Source of the DNA: Marvinbryantia formatexigens
GTDB taxonomy: Bacteria > Bacillota > Clostridia > Oscillospirales > Ruminococcaceae
Direction of reading: 5' to 3'
NCBI GenBank assembly: GCA_021771035.1
Contig: JAETPU010000002.1
Location: forward strand, 269,702 to 333,701
Length of the DNA: 64,000 nucleotides
Position numbers and translations under genes: made by a program. Positions 1-8,106 of this stretch are shown here, one piece after another. The number at the start of each line of letters is the position of its first letter. The stretch's first letter is position 1. The notes under the pieces were generated by a model. The model ran no database searches. It worked only from the letters and a program-made list of their open reading frames with translations, and was not told where the DNA came from.

Positions 1-1
1 G

Positions 2-406
2 AATACCCGCCCCTGGGAGTTTATTGTCATTGAAAATAAGGAAACCCTGCAGAAGCTGGGAAACTGCCGGGCCCCCAGCCAGCCGTTTTTGCCAAAGGCT
101 CCGCTGGCTATTGTGGTTCTGGGCGATACTGCCAAGGCCGATACCTGGGTTGAGGACGCCTCCATTGCCTCTGTCATCATGCAGCTTGAGGCCCAGAGCC
201 TGGGACTTGGCTCCTGCTGGGTGCAGATCCGTCTGAGACAGTCCAACCAGGGGATGAGCAGCGAGGATTATGTGCGAAAGCTCCTGGGTATCCCGGAGCA
301 TCTGGCTGTCCTGGATATTCTCGCTGTGGGTTACCCGGCTAAGAGCCTGCCCGCCCATACTATGGAGGAAGTCACGCCGGAAAAAATCCATCGGGAAACA
401 TATTGA
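2..406 (+). CDS. Nitroreductase family protein, C-terminal part (5' truncated by window)
   Basis: The reading frame is open from base 2 to the TGA at 404-406 with no start inside the window, so only the C-terminal ~134 residues are present. The visible part begins with RPWEFIVIENKE, the flavin-contacting segment typical of the nitroreductase fold. It continues with APLAIVVLGD, DASIASVIMQLEAQSLGLGS (the helix that packs on FMN and the dimer interface) and LDILAVGYPAK, the usual C-terminal strand. Family members are FMN-dependent, NAD(P)H-using cytoplasmic oxidoreductases that reduce nitro groups, quinones or flavins; the substrate cannot be named here. A strong hairpin follows directly. A separate, decayed nitroreductase lies at 17.3 kb. 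Confidence 0.85.
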   Translation, partial: NTRPWEFIVIENKETLQKLGNCRAPSQPFLPKAPLAIVVLGDTAKADTWVEDASIASVIMQLEAQSLGLGSCWVQIRLRQSNQGMSSEDYVRKLLGIPEHLAVLDILAVGYPAKSLPAHTMEEVTPEKIHRETY

Positions 407-410
407 CGGC

Positions 411-449
411 AACCCCCCGCTTTCTCCTAAAACGAGAAAGCGGGGGGTT
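411..449. terminator. Long hairpin between convergent genes
   Basis: A perfect 16-bp stem (411-426 with 434-449) encloses a 7-base loop between the nitroreductase stop codon and the stop codon of the minus-strand gene at 459. The arms are C/G-rich with AA/TT ends and no long T tract follows. The position between converging genes suggests a bidirectional terminator. Confidence 0.7.
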
Positions 450-458
450 GGACTGAAC

Positions 459-1052
459 TTACATCTTATCTGCAATGAACGCCTCAAATTGGCTCAGAGG
501 TATAGTGAGATCGTCACCGATGCCGGGGAGGGAGTGGATGTTCTCAATGCAGTTGTTGATTTCAACCGTCGTTCCTCTTACGGAACATACACCCCCGCTG
601 CAGACACCGGCCGCATCGAGGGAGAGCGGAGGTTCAGTGCGAAGAAAGACAATAATATCATCGCCCTTTTTTATGGGGAATTGGGTACAGCTGGGCGGAT
701 AGTAGAGATATTCTGTATTGTCGTAGATGCCGTATTCTTCATAAAATACAACGGATTGGATATCAGCATCTCCTTTATACACTTTGGTAACAGAGAGATG
801 CACAGGAGTTAAGGCATCCACTTCCGCAATAAGGCGGGACTCCTCCACGCGGGATACCGTTCCTCTTGCGATGAAGGTAGACTCCTTGCACAGCCCGGTG
901 AGGTTAAAGCTTTCAAATATGCCGTTTTCATAAAGATGAAGGGTCTTGCGTGTGGCTCTTTGGTAAATAGGGACAGCAATCAGAAACACGATTGCAGACG
1001 CCAGTATTATCAAAGAAATACGAATGGATCTCTTCTTCAAAATTTGGAGCAT
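459..1052 (-). CDS. Membrane-anchored hypothetical protein, paralogue A
   Basis: This 197-residue protein is not assigned to a known family. Residues 1-8 are basic, about 12-30 form one hydrophobic segment (SLIILASAIVFLIAVPIY), and the rest looks extracytoplasmic, so it is probably an N-in membrane-anchored or secreted protein. The mature region has three Cys (CKES, CTQF, CSGGVC) that could form disulfides, and ends with LPGIGDDLTIPLSQFEAFIADKM. It is a paralogue of the next gene (1228-1824). The DNA for the membrane segment and for the C-terminal GIGDDLT motif is almost identical between the two, while the middle has diverged strongly. It lies downstream of a secreted metalloprotease on the same strand. 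A ribosome-binding sequence GAGAGGAGGG precedes the ATG. Confidence 0.7.
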   Translation of the reverse strand: MLQILKKRSIRISLIILASAIVFLIAVPIYQRATRKTLHLYENGIFESFNLTGLCKESTFIARGTVSRVEESRLIAEVDALTPVHLSVTKVYKGDADIQSVVFYEEYGIYDNTEYLYYPPSCTQFPIKKGDDIIVFLRTEPPLSLDAAGVCSGGVCSVRGTTVEINNCIENIHSLPGIGDDLTIPLSQFEAFIADKM

Positions 1053-1168
1053 CAGTACCCTCCTCTCTAGGAATCTAAAAGATTTGTTATTCTTATTATA
1101 TATAATTCTTAATTATTTTCAACTAATAAGCTGATTTATTCACATTTCTTCATAATCTGGCAGAAAAT

Positions 1169-1203
1169 AAACCGGGAGAATAGAAATCCCCCCCCCGGTT
1201 TTT
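1169..1203 (-). terminator. Hairpin downstream of paralogue B
   Basis: Inverted repeat aaaccggg / cccggttt with a ten-C homopolymer in the loop-proximal arm, just after the minus-strand gene ending at 1228. Read on the minus strand the second arm runs into TTTATTTT. It probably ends the metalloprotease/paralogue B transcript. Confidence 0.5.
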
Positions 1204-1227
1204 AATCCTTAATATAGGAATGACGTA

Positions 1228-1824
1228 TTACAGGTTGTCGGCGATAAGGGCCTCAAATTCACTGAGAGGCATGGTGAGATCGTCACCGATGCCGGGGAGG
1301 GATTCCACTTCCCGGATGTAAGGATTGAGGGTTACCGTATCACCGTTTACTGTACTGTAACCACCATAATGTGATAATCTGGCCGAATCTTTGGTGAAAT
1401 ATCCTGTAGTTTGGAAGAATAGAATAAATTCTTCTCCTTTTCGTATTGGAAAGGGAGTACTTTCTTTCGGGTAATAGAGCATCTCAGTATTTTTATATAG
1501 TGCATATTCCTCATATAGTGTGACCGTTTGTACAGAAGAATCACCTTTATACGTTTTGTAAATTTCGAAGGTGACGGGAGTATAGATCCCACCTGAAGAA
1601 TGTTCAAATGCCTCTCCTACCTGACTTGCTTTGCACCGAACGATAAGATCAGCATCACGACAGGTAGTTTCAAAGTTTGCTGTATCCAGTAACGCGTTCT
1701 CGTAAAAGCGCATTGTCTTGCGTGTGGCTCGTTGGTAAATAGGGACAGCAATCAGAAACACGATTGCAGACGCCAGTATTATCAAAGAAATACGAACGGA
1801 GTTCTTCTTTAAAATCTGTACCAT
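1228..1824 (-). CDS. Membrane-anchored hypothetical protein, paralogue B
   Basis: This 198-residue protein is related to the one at 459-1052. The start is taken at 1824 because AAGGAGG lies 5 bases upstream; an in-frame ATG at 1842 would put that ribosome-binding site inside the gene. The layout matches paralogue A: basic N-terminus, one membrane helix (about residues 10-29), a polar external domain and the terminal GIGDDLTMPLSEFEALIADNL. The central region shares only scattered positions with A (VYKGD/TYKGD, VVFYEEYGIYDNTE versus VTLYEEYALYKNTE, FPIKKGDD versus FPIRKGEE). The two Cys-containing loops of A are missing or changed. The gene begins 11 bases before the stop of the metalloprotease, so the two are probably co-transcribed and translationally linked. 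Function unknown. Confidence 0.72.
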   Translation of the reverse strand: MVQILKKNSVRISLIILASAIVFLIAVPIYQRATRKTMRFYENALLDTANFETTCRDADLIVRCKASQVGEAFEHSSGGIYTPVTFEIYKTYKGDSSVQTVTLYEEYALYKNTEMLYYPKESTPFPIRKGEEFILFFQTTGYFTKDSARLSHYGGYSTVNGDTVTLNPYIREVESLPGIGDDLTMPLSEFEALIADNL

Positions 1825-1834
1825 AAGTGCCTCC

Positions 1835-2446
1835 TTAATCATAGATTACTTGGTAAGAACTTTTGTCATAGGAAGTTAGGACACGCCGATTTTTTCCTAT
1901 AGGAACATCCGGATTCATAACAAAAGTTGAGCAGTTGGAAAATGAACAGTTTTGTTCACTTTCATGACAGTGGGCAACTCCCAATGCATGCCCTAATTCG
2001 TGTACTACAACGGATTGAAAATCTACATAGCCATTTTTTGCACCGAGAGAAAGTTTTTTTGCAAGATTGATTTCTATTTTGCAATATGAAAAGGGACCTG
2101 GATTATCCATCGGATATTTATATGTATAACCGTAATACTTCATAAAAGAATCATTAATGGAGAGAATTATATTTCCGTCTGCCTGTGAGGCGCTGGTTGT
2201 TTCTTTCAATGTTACCATAGGATTTCCACTGAAATTACGCACAGCGTTCCAGGTAGTCATAGCAGAACGGATTGCAGTTTTTTGACCAGAGTCAAAGCCT
2301 TGAAATTGGAAATAAACAGTAGGAGAGTTACCAGCCCAATAATACCCATTCCTCAGCCTGGCCGCCGCGTGGGACTCCAGAGGCACAGAGAAGGTCACAA
2401 CGCAGGCCATCAGGCCCAGCAGGAATCGTTTTGTCCAGGACTTCAT
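1835..2446 (-). CDS. Secreted matrixin-like zinc metalloprotease
   Basis: This 203-residue protein begins with a Sec signal peptide: MKSWTKR, then a hydrophobic stretch to about residue 24 and a likely cleavage after ESHAA. Near residues 145-157 it carries VVHELGHALGVAHC, the HExxHxxGxxH zinc motif of metzincins. VMNPDVP follows about 20 residues later and corresponds to the Met-turn. The preceding part (YFQFQGFDSGQKTAIRSAMTTWNAV) resembles the N-terminal strand and helix A of small matrixin (M10A-like) catalytic domains. No propeptide with a cysteine switch is seen, so it is a minimal catalytic domain. It is the first gene of a minus-strand unit with the two membrane-anchored paralogues downstream. 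The physiological substrate is unknown; those proteins could be substrates, inhibitors or anchors. Confidence 0.82.
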   Translation of the reverse strand: MKSWTKRFLLGLMACVVTFSVPLESHAAARLRNGYYWAGNSPTVYFQFQGFDSGQKTAIRSAMTTWNAVRNFSGNPMVTLKETTSASQADGNIILSINDSFMKYYGYTYKYPMDNPGPFSYCKIEINLAKKLSLGAKNGYVDFQSVVVHELGHALGVAHCHESEQNCSFSNCSTFVMNPDVPIGKNRRVLTSYDKSSYQVIYD

Positions 2447-2663
2447 TCGATGATACCCCCTTTTGACTTTCCAGTGTTATTACGTTCCGTTTTCTTTGGC
2501 CAAAGAAAATTCTAAATATAGTATATAATTTTCATAAATTGATGTAAATAGGTTGAATTTTAATAGATATAATTCATATAGATTTATAGAGACACCTCAT
2601 AGATTTTACGTTCGATAAAGCGGAAAAAAGATGTGAAAATCTAATAAAATATGTCACATCAGA

Positions 2664-2700
2664 CAAAAAAAGAGAGCGGATTTCTCCGCTCTCTTTTTTT
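2664..2700 (-). terminator. Intrinsic terminator of rnpB
   Basis: A 10-bp perfect stem (2671-2680 with 2685-2694) with a 4-base loop, flanked by A7 on the left and T7 on the right. On the minus strand it directly follows the RNase P RNA and ends in a T run. The symmetry would let it work in both directions. Confidence 0.9.
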
Positions 2701-3045
2701 GACCAGGCGTGTAAGCCGAGTTCTGTCGTGGATGACAATCTATCTCGCCTGTGCGTCGCCGCACAGTTCCAGCCACCTTTGCGAGGACGCGCCGGGCCGG
2801 CACTTCTTGTCCTCTGTTGCGGTGTTGCTCCGGATAGGGTTTACATAGCCGCACAGTCTCCTGTGCGCTGGTGAGCTCTTACCTCGCCTTTCCACCCTTG
2901 CCGGAAAAATTCCGGCGGTATCTCTCTGTTGCACTTTCCCTAGGGTCGCCCCCGGCTGCCGTTAACAGCTATCCTGCCCTGCGGAGCTCGGACTTTCCTC
3001 ATGTACGCCCTTTCGGGCTGCACACGCTGCCATCTCGCCTGCTCA
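2701..3045 (-). ncRNA. rnpB: RNase P RNA (class A)
   Basis: On the minus strand the RNA starts with GAGCAGGCG and ends with CGCCTGGTC, which pair as helix P1. Near the 5' end it has GAGGAAAGTCCGAGCTC, the conserved CR-I region, followed by CAGGGCAGGATAGCTG. Near the 3' end it has AGATAGATTGTC and GACAGAACTCGGCTTA, the CR-IV/CR-V signature. Length is about 345 nt, within the usual range of bacterial RNase P RNAs. It is the catalytic subunit that removes tRNA 5' leaders and works with the RnpA protein. The open reading frames across it on both strands are coincidental. A consensus promoter lies immediately upstream and an intrinsic terminator immediately downstream, so it is an independent transcription unit. 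Confidence 0.95.
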
Positions 3046-3054
3046 TAAATAATT

Positions 3055-3083
3055 ATTTTAACTGCCTCGGGCTAAAATGTCAA
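3055..3083 (-). promoter_or_regulatory. Sigma-A promoter of rnpB
   Basis: On the minus strand TTGACA (3083-3078), a 17-bp spacer and TAAAAT (3060-3055). Transcription would start about 7-10 bases downstream, at the P1 helix of the RNase P RNA. Confidence 0.85.
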
Positions 3084-3102
3084 GTCTACCGCTCAATGCG
3101 GA

Positions 3103-3136
3103 TTCCAGGGGAAGAAAATCCGCATTTCCAGGGGAA
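3103..3136 (+). promoter_or_regulatory. Duplicated operator-like sites before araB
   Basis: Two identical copies of TTCCAGGGGAA, an imperfect palindrome with TTCC/GGAA arms, at 3103-3113 and 3126-3136, 23 bases apart start to start. The second copy ends 5 bases upstream of the araB -35 box. Such spacing, near two helical turns, suits cooperative binding of a dimeric regulator of the arabinose/ribulose genes. The regulator is not in the window. Confidence 0.5.
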
Positions 3137-3141
3137 CCCCA

Positions 3142-3170
3142 TTGAAAGAATGCCGGAAATCCGCTATACT
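3142..3170 (+). promoter_or_regulatory. Sigma-A promoter of araB
   Basis: TTGAAA (3142-3147), 17-bp spacer, TATACT (3165-3170), about 130 bases upstream of the araB start. It directly follows the duplicated operator-like sites. Confidence 0.75.
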
Positions 3171-3303
3171 GAAACAAAGAAAAGGCCGGCGGAAAGCACT
3201 GGGTTTTCCTTGGGCGCGGCGGAAGAAAGCGTGGGATCCGTGCTCGGGCCCGAAGTGAAAAAGCCAAAAGACAGAACCTGTTTTTATGGAAAGGAAGAAT
3301 ACA

Positions 3304-4977
3304 ATGGCAAACTATACGATTGGTGTGGACTATGGAACCCTGTCCGGGCGAGTAGTCATTGTCAATACCGCCACCGGTGAGGAAGTGGCCGGAGCAGTGT
3401 ATGAATATCCCCATGGGGTTATGGATACCGCCCTGCCGGATGGCACCAGGCTGGGGCAGGATTATGCCCTGCAGCATCCCCAGGACTATCTGGATGTGCT
3501 CACCAACGCCATCCCCCAGGCGCTGAGCGTCAGTGGGATCGATCCCCGGGATGTCATTGGAATTGGAACCGATTTTACAGCCTGCACCGTACTGCCGGTG
3601 AAGGCGGATTCCACACCGCTGTGTTTTCTGCCAGGGTATGAAAACAGGCCCCATGCCTATGTGAAGCTCTGGAAACACCATGCCGCCCAGGACAGGGCCA
3701 ACGCCCTCAACGAAACGGCCCATGCCCGGGGAGAGGATTGGATCCAGCGGTACGGCGGGAAAATTTCCTCAGAGTGGGAGGTCCCCAAGGTTTGGGAAGT
3801 GCTCCGGGAGGATCCGCAGGTATATGAAGAGATGGACTGCTGGGTGGAGGCTGCGGACTGGATTGTATGGCGCCTCACCGGGGTTCAGAGCCGCAATGCC
3901 TGTACGGCGGGCTACAAGGCCATGTGGCACAAGCGGGACGGGTACCCCTCCCGGGAGTTCTATGAGGCGTTGGATCCTCGCCTTGGCAGCCTGATTTGTG
4001 AAAAATGCAGCTGTCCGGTTTCCCCCTTGGGCCAGCGCGCCGGCGGGCTGACCCCAGAGATGGCCCGGGCGCTGGGGCTCACCCCCGGCATTGCCGTGAG
4101 CGTGGGAAATGTGGATGCCCACGTGTGCGTCCCGGCGGTGAAAATTACCGGCCCCGGCAAGATGCTGGCAATTATGGGCACCTCTACCTGCCATATGCTC
4201 ATGGGGGAGCGGGAGTGCAGCGTGCCCGGCATCTGCGGCGTGGTGGAGGACGGGATTCTGCCCGGATTGTACGGCTATGAGGCAGGGCAGTCCTGTGTGG
4301 GGGATCATTTCGCGTGGTTCATCGACAACTGCCTGCCCGCCGCTTATGCGGAGGAGGCCAAGGCGCAGGGAGTGGGAATCCATGCCTTCCTGCGTCAGAA
4401 GGCTCAGAAGCTCAAGGCTGGCGAGAGCGGGCTTGTGGCGCTGGACTGGTGGAACGGCAACCGCTCTGTTTTGGTGGATGTGGATCTCACCGGGATGCTG
4501 TTGGGCATGACCCTGCAAACCAAACCCGAGGAGATTTACCGGGCGCTCATCGAGGCCACCGCCTACGGAACCCGCCGGATTATCCAGTCCTTTGAGGAAA
4601 ACGGCGTTCCGGTGGAGGAGTTCTATGCCTCCGGCGGAATTTCCCAAAAGGACCCCATGACCATGCAGATCTACGCAGATGTGCTGGGAAAACCGGTAAA
4701 GATTGCCGGGAGCACCCAGGGCCCGGCTTTGGGAAGCGCCATCTTTGCGGCTGTTGCCGCAGGCAGCGGGGCCGGGGGATACGATACCGTCCAGGATGCC
4801 GCCATGGCCATGGGCAAGCTCAAGGATGTGGTGTATCTGCCCGATCCTGAAAGTGCGGCGGTCTATGACCGGCTGTACGCGGAATACCAGCTGCTCCATG
4901 ATTATTTCGGACGGGGAGAAAATAATGTGATGAAGCGCCTGAAGGCTCTGAAAAAAGAGGTTCAGGAGAAAAAATAG
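3304..4977 (+). CDS. araB: L-ribulokinase
   Basis: This 557-residue FGGY-family sugar kinase phosphorylates L-ribulose to L-ribulose 5-phosphate with ATP in the cytoplasm, in the L-arabinose pathway. The N-terminal phosphate-1 motif is [16 protein letters not shown]. AraB hallmarks include [38 protein letters not shown] and [12 protein letters not shown]. The C-terminal domain has [20 protein letters not shown], the [13 protein letters not shown] stretch and the FGGY signature-like [21 protein letters not shown]. Length is normal for AraB (about 560). The start at 3304 is chosen because AAGGAAG lies about 6-8 bases upstream; an in-frame ATG at 3286 has no such site. araD follows after 180 bases, consistent with one operon from the promoter at 3142. 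Confidence 0.95.
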   Translation: MANYTIGVDYGTLSGRVVIVNTATGEEVAGAVYEYPHGVMDTALPDGTRLGQDYALQHPQDYLDVLTNAIPQALSVSGIDPRDVIGIGTDFTACTVLPVKADSTPLCFLPGYENRPHAYVKLWKHHAAQDRANALNETAHARGEDWIQRYGGKISSEWEVPKVWEVLREDPQVYEEMDCWVEAADWIVWRLTGVQSRNACTAGYKAMWHKRDGYPSREFYEALDPRLGSLICEKCSCPVSPLGQRAGGLTPEMARALGLTPGIAVSVGNVDAHVCVPAVKITGPGKMLAIMGTSTCHMLMGERECSVPGICGVVEDGILPGLYGYEAGQSCVGDHFAWFIDNCLPAAYAEEAKAQGVGIHAFLRQKAQKLKAGESGLVALDWWNGNRSVLVDVDLTGMLLGMTLQTKPEEIYRALIEATAYGTRRIIQSFEENGVPVEEFYASGGISQKDPMTMQIYADVLGKPVKIAGSTQGPALGSAIFAAVAAGSGAGGYDTVQDAAMAMGKLKDVVYLPDPESAAVYDRLYAEYQLLHDYFGRGENNVMKRLKALKKEVQEKK

Positions 4978-5157
4978 AGGGCCCCGTCCTGTGGCGGGGT
5001 AAGATTTGCCGCAGGGTCCAGAGGGGCTTTATGCATCGGGTTGTAGGGAAGCCAGGGGAAGTAGCACAGGTATTGAAAAAACTGCCGGCGAAAAAATCTC
5101 CGGTAACCTGCTGATGCAATCTATCAAAAGAACATCCGGAAAGGAAGGAACCCATCT

Positions 5158-5856
5158 ATGCTCGAACAGCTCAGAGAACAGGTGTATGAGGCCAATCTTT
5201 TGCTGCCCAGGCACCAGCTTGTCACCTTTACCTGGGGCAATGTCTCGGGAATTGACCGCGAACAGGGCCTGGTGGTTATCAAGCCCTCCGGCGTGGAGTA
5301 TGAGAAGCTCACGCCGCAGGATTTGGTGGTGCTGGATCTGCAGGGCCGGGTGGTGGAGGGGGATCTCAATCCCTCCTCAGATACGCCCACCCATCTGGAA
5401 TTGTACCGCAGTTTTCCGCAGATTGGGGGAATTGTGCACACCCATTCCCGGTGGGCCACGATTTTTGCCCAGGCCAATCTGCCCATCATCCCCTATGGCA
5501 CCACCCAGGCGGATTATTTTGGGGGCGCGGTACCCTGTACCCGCCTGATGACACCTCAGGAGATTGCCGGGGACTACGAGCTTGAAACCGGCAAGGTGAT
5601 TGTGGAGACCTTCGGCCAGCTGGATCCCCAGGCCATTCCCGCCGTCCTGGTGGCGAACCATGGCCCATTCTGCTGGGGAAACGATGCCAAAGAGGCGGTT
5701 CACAATGCGGTGGTCCTGGAGGAAGTCGCCATGATGGCCTGGCACACCAGAATGCTGGGCGGCGGGCGAATGCAGCCTGAGCTTCTGGAAAAACACTTCA
5801 GCCGCAAGCATGGCGCGGGCGCCTATTACGGCCAGCCGGGCCGGCAGGACGGGTAA
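5158..5856 (+). CDS. araD: L-ribulose-5-phosphate 4-epimerase
   Basis: This 232-residue class II aldolase-fold enzyme interconverts L-ribulose 5-phosphate and D-xylulose 5-phosphate and feeds arabinose carbon into the pentose phosphate pathway. Diagnostic segments are TWGNVSGID and [12 protein letters not shown] near the N-terminus (phosphate binding), the zinc ligands in [13 protein letters not shown] (HTH) and a third His in [26 protein letters not shown] and [17 protein letters not shown] are also typical. Length matches the family (about 230). AAGGAAGG precedes the ATG. It lies directly downstream of araB, its upstream pathway step; the L-arabinose isomerase (araA) is not in the window. 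Confidence 0.95.
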   Translation: MLEQLREQVYEANLLLPRHQLVTFTWGNVSGIDREQGLVVIKPSGVEYEKLTPQDLVVLDLQGRVVEGDLNPSSDTPTHLELYRSFPQIGGIVHTHSRWATIFAQANLPIIPYGTTQADYFGGAVPCTRLMTPQEIAGDYELETGKVIVETFGQLDPQAIPAVLVANHGPFCWGNDAKEAVHNAVVLEEVAMMAWHTRMLGGGRMQPELLEKHFSRKHGAGAYYGQPGRQDG

Positions 5857-5923
5857 AAACCGGCCCTGTGCCCTTTGAAGCGGGCGGCAGGGCTGTTCTT
5901 TAGGAAAATGGAGGAAAACGCCT

Positions 5924-6571
5924 ATGACGGATCTTGTGATGCTGGGAGCCACCGGGCACCTGCGCAGCGTGGGGGACAGCCTGCTGGCCCAGGGGATCTA
6001 CCGGATGGCCCAGATTCTGGATGACAACACGCCCATCGGTACGGAAATGTGCGGCGGGGCGGTGACAGGCCGGTTTGACAGGCTGCCTGAGCTGTTCCGG
6101 CAGGGATACCGGTATGCCTTTGTGTCGGCGGGGAGTATCGGCAATTATGACGTGAAGCGTCGGCTGTATGAACAGGCGCTGGATTTGGGCTTCACGCTGG
6201 TGAATATTATCGATCCCACGGCGGCGGTGGCGCGCAACGCGGTGCTGGGGAAAAATGTGTTTATCGGAAAAAATGCGGTGGTCAACTCCTATGCGGTCAT
6301 TGAGGATATGGCCTGCATCAACACCGGGGCGATTGTGGAACACAACGGCGTGGTGGAGCAGTTTGCCACGGTGGCGCCGGGGTGTACCTTCTGCGGCGCG
6401 GTGCATGTGTGCCGGGGCGCCCATGTTGGAGCGGGCTCCACTGTATTGCAGGAGGTCACCATCGGTGAGCACGCCCTTGTCGGCGTGGGAAGCGTGGTGA
6501 CACGGGACATTCCGGCCGGAATGAAGGCCTATGGAGTTCCCTGCCGGGTGGTGGGCCCCAGCGGCTATTAA
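5924..6571 (+). CDS. NeuD/PglD-type sugar O- or N-acyltransferase (left-handed beta-helix)
   Basis: A 215-residue protein with the two-part NeuD/PglD architecture. The N-terminal nucleotide-binding-like part (DLVMLGATGHLRSVGDSLL, here GATGH rather than the more usual GAGGH) runs to about residue 90. A C-terminal left-handed beta-helix of hexapeptide repeats spans about residues 100-205: ARNAVLGKNVFIGKNAVVNSYAV, INTGAIVEHNGVV, VAPGCTFCG, VHVGAG, VTIGEHALVGVGSVVTRDI. IVEHN contains the catalytic-type His of the family. Such enzymes use acetyl-CoA to modify amino or nucleotide sugars for surface glycans. The gene follows araD by 67 bases, with GGAGG before the ATG. Whether it belongs functionally to the arabinose genes is unclear, because no glycan genes are nearby. 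Confidence 0.8.
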   Translation: MTDLVMLGATGHLRSVGDSLLAQGIYRMAQILDDNTPIGTEMCGGAVTGRFDRLPELFRQGYRYAFVSAGSIGNYDVKRRLYEQALDLGFTLVNIIDPTAAVARNAVLGKNVFIGKNAVVNSYAVIEDMACINTGAIVEHNGVVEQFATVAPGCTFCGAVHVCRGAHVGAGSTVLQEVTIGEHALVGVGSVVTRDIPAGMKAYGVPCRVVGPSGY

Positions 6572-6613
6572 TCGGAAAAGCTGCTGTTATAAAAGGAATT
6601 TTTTGTATTTTTA

Positions 6614-6642
6614 TTGTGGCAAAGGCCTAAAAATGGTATGAT
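6614..6642 (+). promoter_or_regulatory. Promoter of the phenylacetate-CoA ligase unit
   Basis: TTGTGG (6614-6619), 17-bp spacer, TATGAT (6637-6642), about 70 bases upstream of the ligase start. Confidence 0.65.
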
Positions 6643-6711
6643 AGAGGCAGAATGAAAGAGCCCGCAGGCACAGCGACTGAGCGGGCGGTCCAAGAAAGGA
6701 ATGGAATACCC

Positions 6712-8013
6712 ATGGAAAACTATTACCAGCCCGAAATTGAGTGTGCCTCCAGAGAGCAGATTCGGGCCTGGCAGGATGAACGCCTTGTGAAAACGGTTCA
6801 TCATGTCTATGAGAACGTCCCCTATTACCGCAATTTGATGGATAAGCAGGGTGTGGCCCCTGAGGATATCCGCTCAGTGGACGATTTGCACAAGCTGCCG
6901 TTTCTCACCAAGGAGGATCTGCGGGAGGCCTATCCCTATGGGCTTTTGGCGGTTCCTCTGAGCGATGCGGTCCGCATTCAGTCCACCAGCGGAACCACCG
7001 GGCGGCGCGTTGTAGCCTTTTATACCCAGCATGATTTGGATCTGTGGGAGGACTGCTGCGCCAGAGCCATCATGGCGGCGGGCGGCACCAAGGAGGATGT
7101 GGTCCATGTCTGCTATGGATACGGCTTATTCACCGGCGGGCCCGGCCTCAACGGCGGCTCCCATAAGGTAGGGTGCCTGACCCTGCCCATGTCCTCCGGC
7201 AATACGGAGCGACAGATTCAGTTCATGTGCGATCTGGGCTCCACCATCCTGTGCTGCACGCCCTCCTATGCGGCTTATCTGGCGGAAAATATCTGTGAGC
7301 GCGGGTTGCAGGATCAAATCAAGCTGAAGGCCGGTATCTTCGGTGCAGAAGCCTGGAGCGAGGAAATGCGCCAGGATATTCAGAATAAACTGAACATCAA
7401 GGCCTATGATATCTATGGGCTCACGGAAATCTCCGGGCCCGGAGTATCCTTTGAATGCAGCGCGCAGACAGGAATGCACGTCAATGAGGATCATTTCATT
7501 GCCGAAATTATCGATCCCGTCACCGGACAGGTGCTTCCGGATGGGGAAAAGGGCGAATTGGTATTCACCAGCATCACCAAGGAGGCCTTCCCGCTGCTGC
7601 GGTACCGCACCCGGGATATCTGTGTGCTGACCCGGGAAAAATGCTCCTGCGGGCGCACCCATGTGAAGATGTCCAAACCCATGGGCCGCAGCGACGATAT
7701 GCTCATTGTCAAAGGAGTCAACGTGTTCCCGTCCCAGATTGAGACAGTGCTGCTCAACAAGGGCTATCCGGCCAACTACCAGATTATCGTCAGCCGGGAA
7801 AATAACAGTGATCAGCTGGATGTCCAGGTGGAGATGACTTCTGAGATGTTCTCCGACTCCCTGGGCCAGATTGGCTCCCGGGAACGGGAACTGGTGGATG
7901 CCATGAAGGCTATGCTGGGCATTTACGCCAAGGTCCATCTGGTGGCTCCCAAGAGCATTACCCGCAGCGAAGGCAAGGCTGTGCGGGTAATAGACAAGCG
8001 CAAGCTGTACTGA
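6712..8013 (+). CDS. paaK: Phenylacetate-CoA ligase (AMP-forming)
   Basis: This 433-residue member of the adenylate-forming superfamily, short PaaK type, activates an aryl acid such as phenylacetate to the CoA thioester via an acyl-adenylate. Visible motifs are YENVPYYRNLMDKQGV near the N-terminus, the P-loop-like RIQSTSGTTGRRVVAFY, YGYGLFTGGPGLNGG, IFGAEAWSEEMRQDI, the A5-type AYDIYGLTEISGPGV, LLRYRTRDI and the C-terminal hinge GRSDDMLIVKGVNVFPSQIE. The start at 6712 has AAGAAAGGA about 11 bases upstream; an upstream in-frame ATG (6652) lies in the promoter discharge region. It is followed 93 bases later by an ACT-domain protein, a common pairing in anaerobes, where the pair often works with aryl-pyruvate fermentation. 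No indolepyruvate ferredoxin oxidoreductase is in the window. Confidence 0.93.
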   Translation: MENYYQPEIECASREQIRAWQDERLVKTVHHVYENVPYYRNLMDKQGVAPEDIRSVDDLHKLPFLTKEDLREAYPYGLLAVPLSDAVRIQSTSGTTGRRVVAFYTQHDLDLWEDCCARAIMAAGGTKEDVVHVCYGYGLFTGGPGLNGGSHKVGCLTLPMSSGNTERQIQFMCDLGSTILCCTPSYAAYLAENICERGLQDQIKLKAGIFGAEAWSEEMRQDIQNKLNIKAYDIYGLTEISGPGVSFECSAQTGMHVNEDHFIAEIIDPVTGQVLPDGEKGELVFTSITKEAFPLLRYRTRDICVLTREKCSCGRTHVKMSKPMGRSDDMLIVKGVNVFPSQIETVLLNKGYPANYQIIVSRENNSDQLDVQVEMTSEMFSDSLGQIGSRERELVDAMKAMLGIYAKVHLVAPKSITRSEGKAVRVIDKRKLY

Positions 8014-8106
8014 GGCCAGCTGGGTTTCTGAGAGAACGAGGGTGTTTTCAAGGATGGCGGCTTTCGGTACTCTTTGAAAAAACAAACTGGAAAGAAGGGC
8101 TGAGCG

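Noticed and set aside
2651..2934. Open frames on both strands over rnpB
   Set aside because: They coincide with the conserved RNase P RNA and have no ribosome-binding sites.
3769..4899. 376-codon minus-strand frame opposite araB
   Set aside because: Shadow of araB; composition and lack of a start signal.
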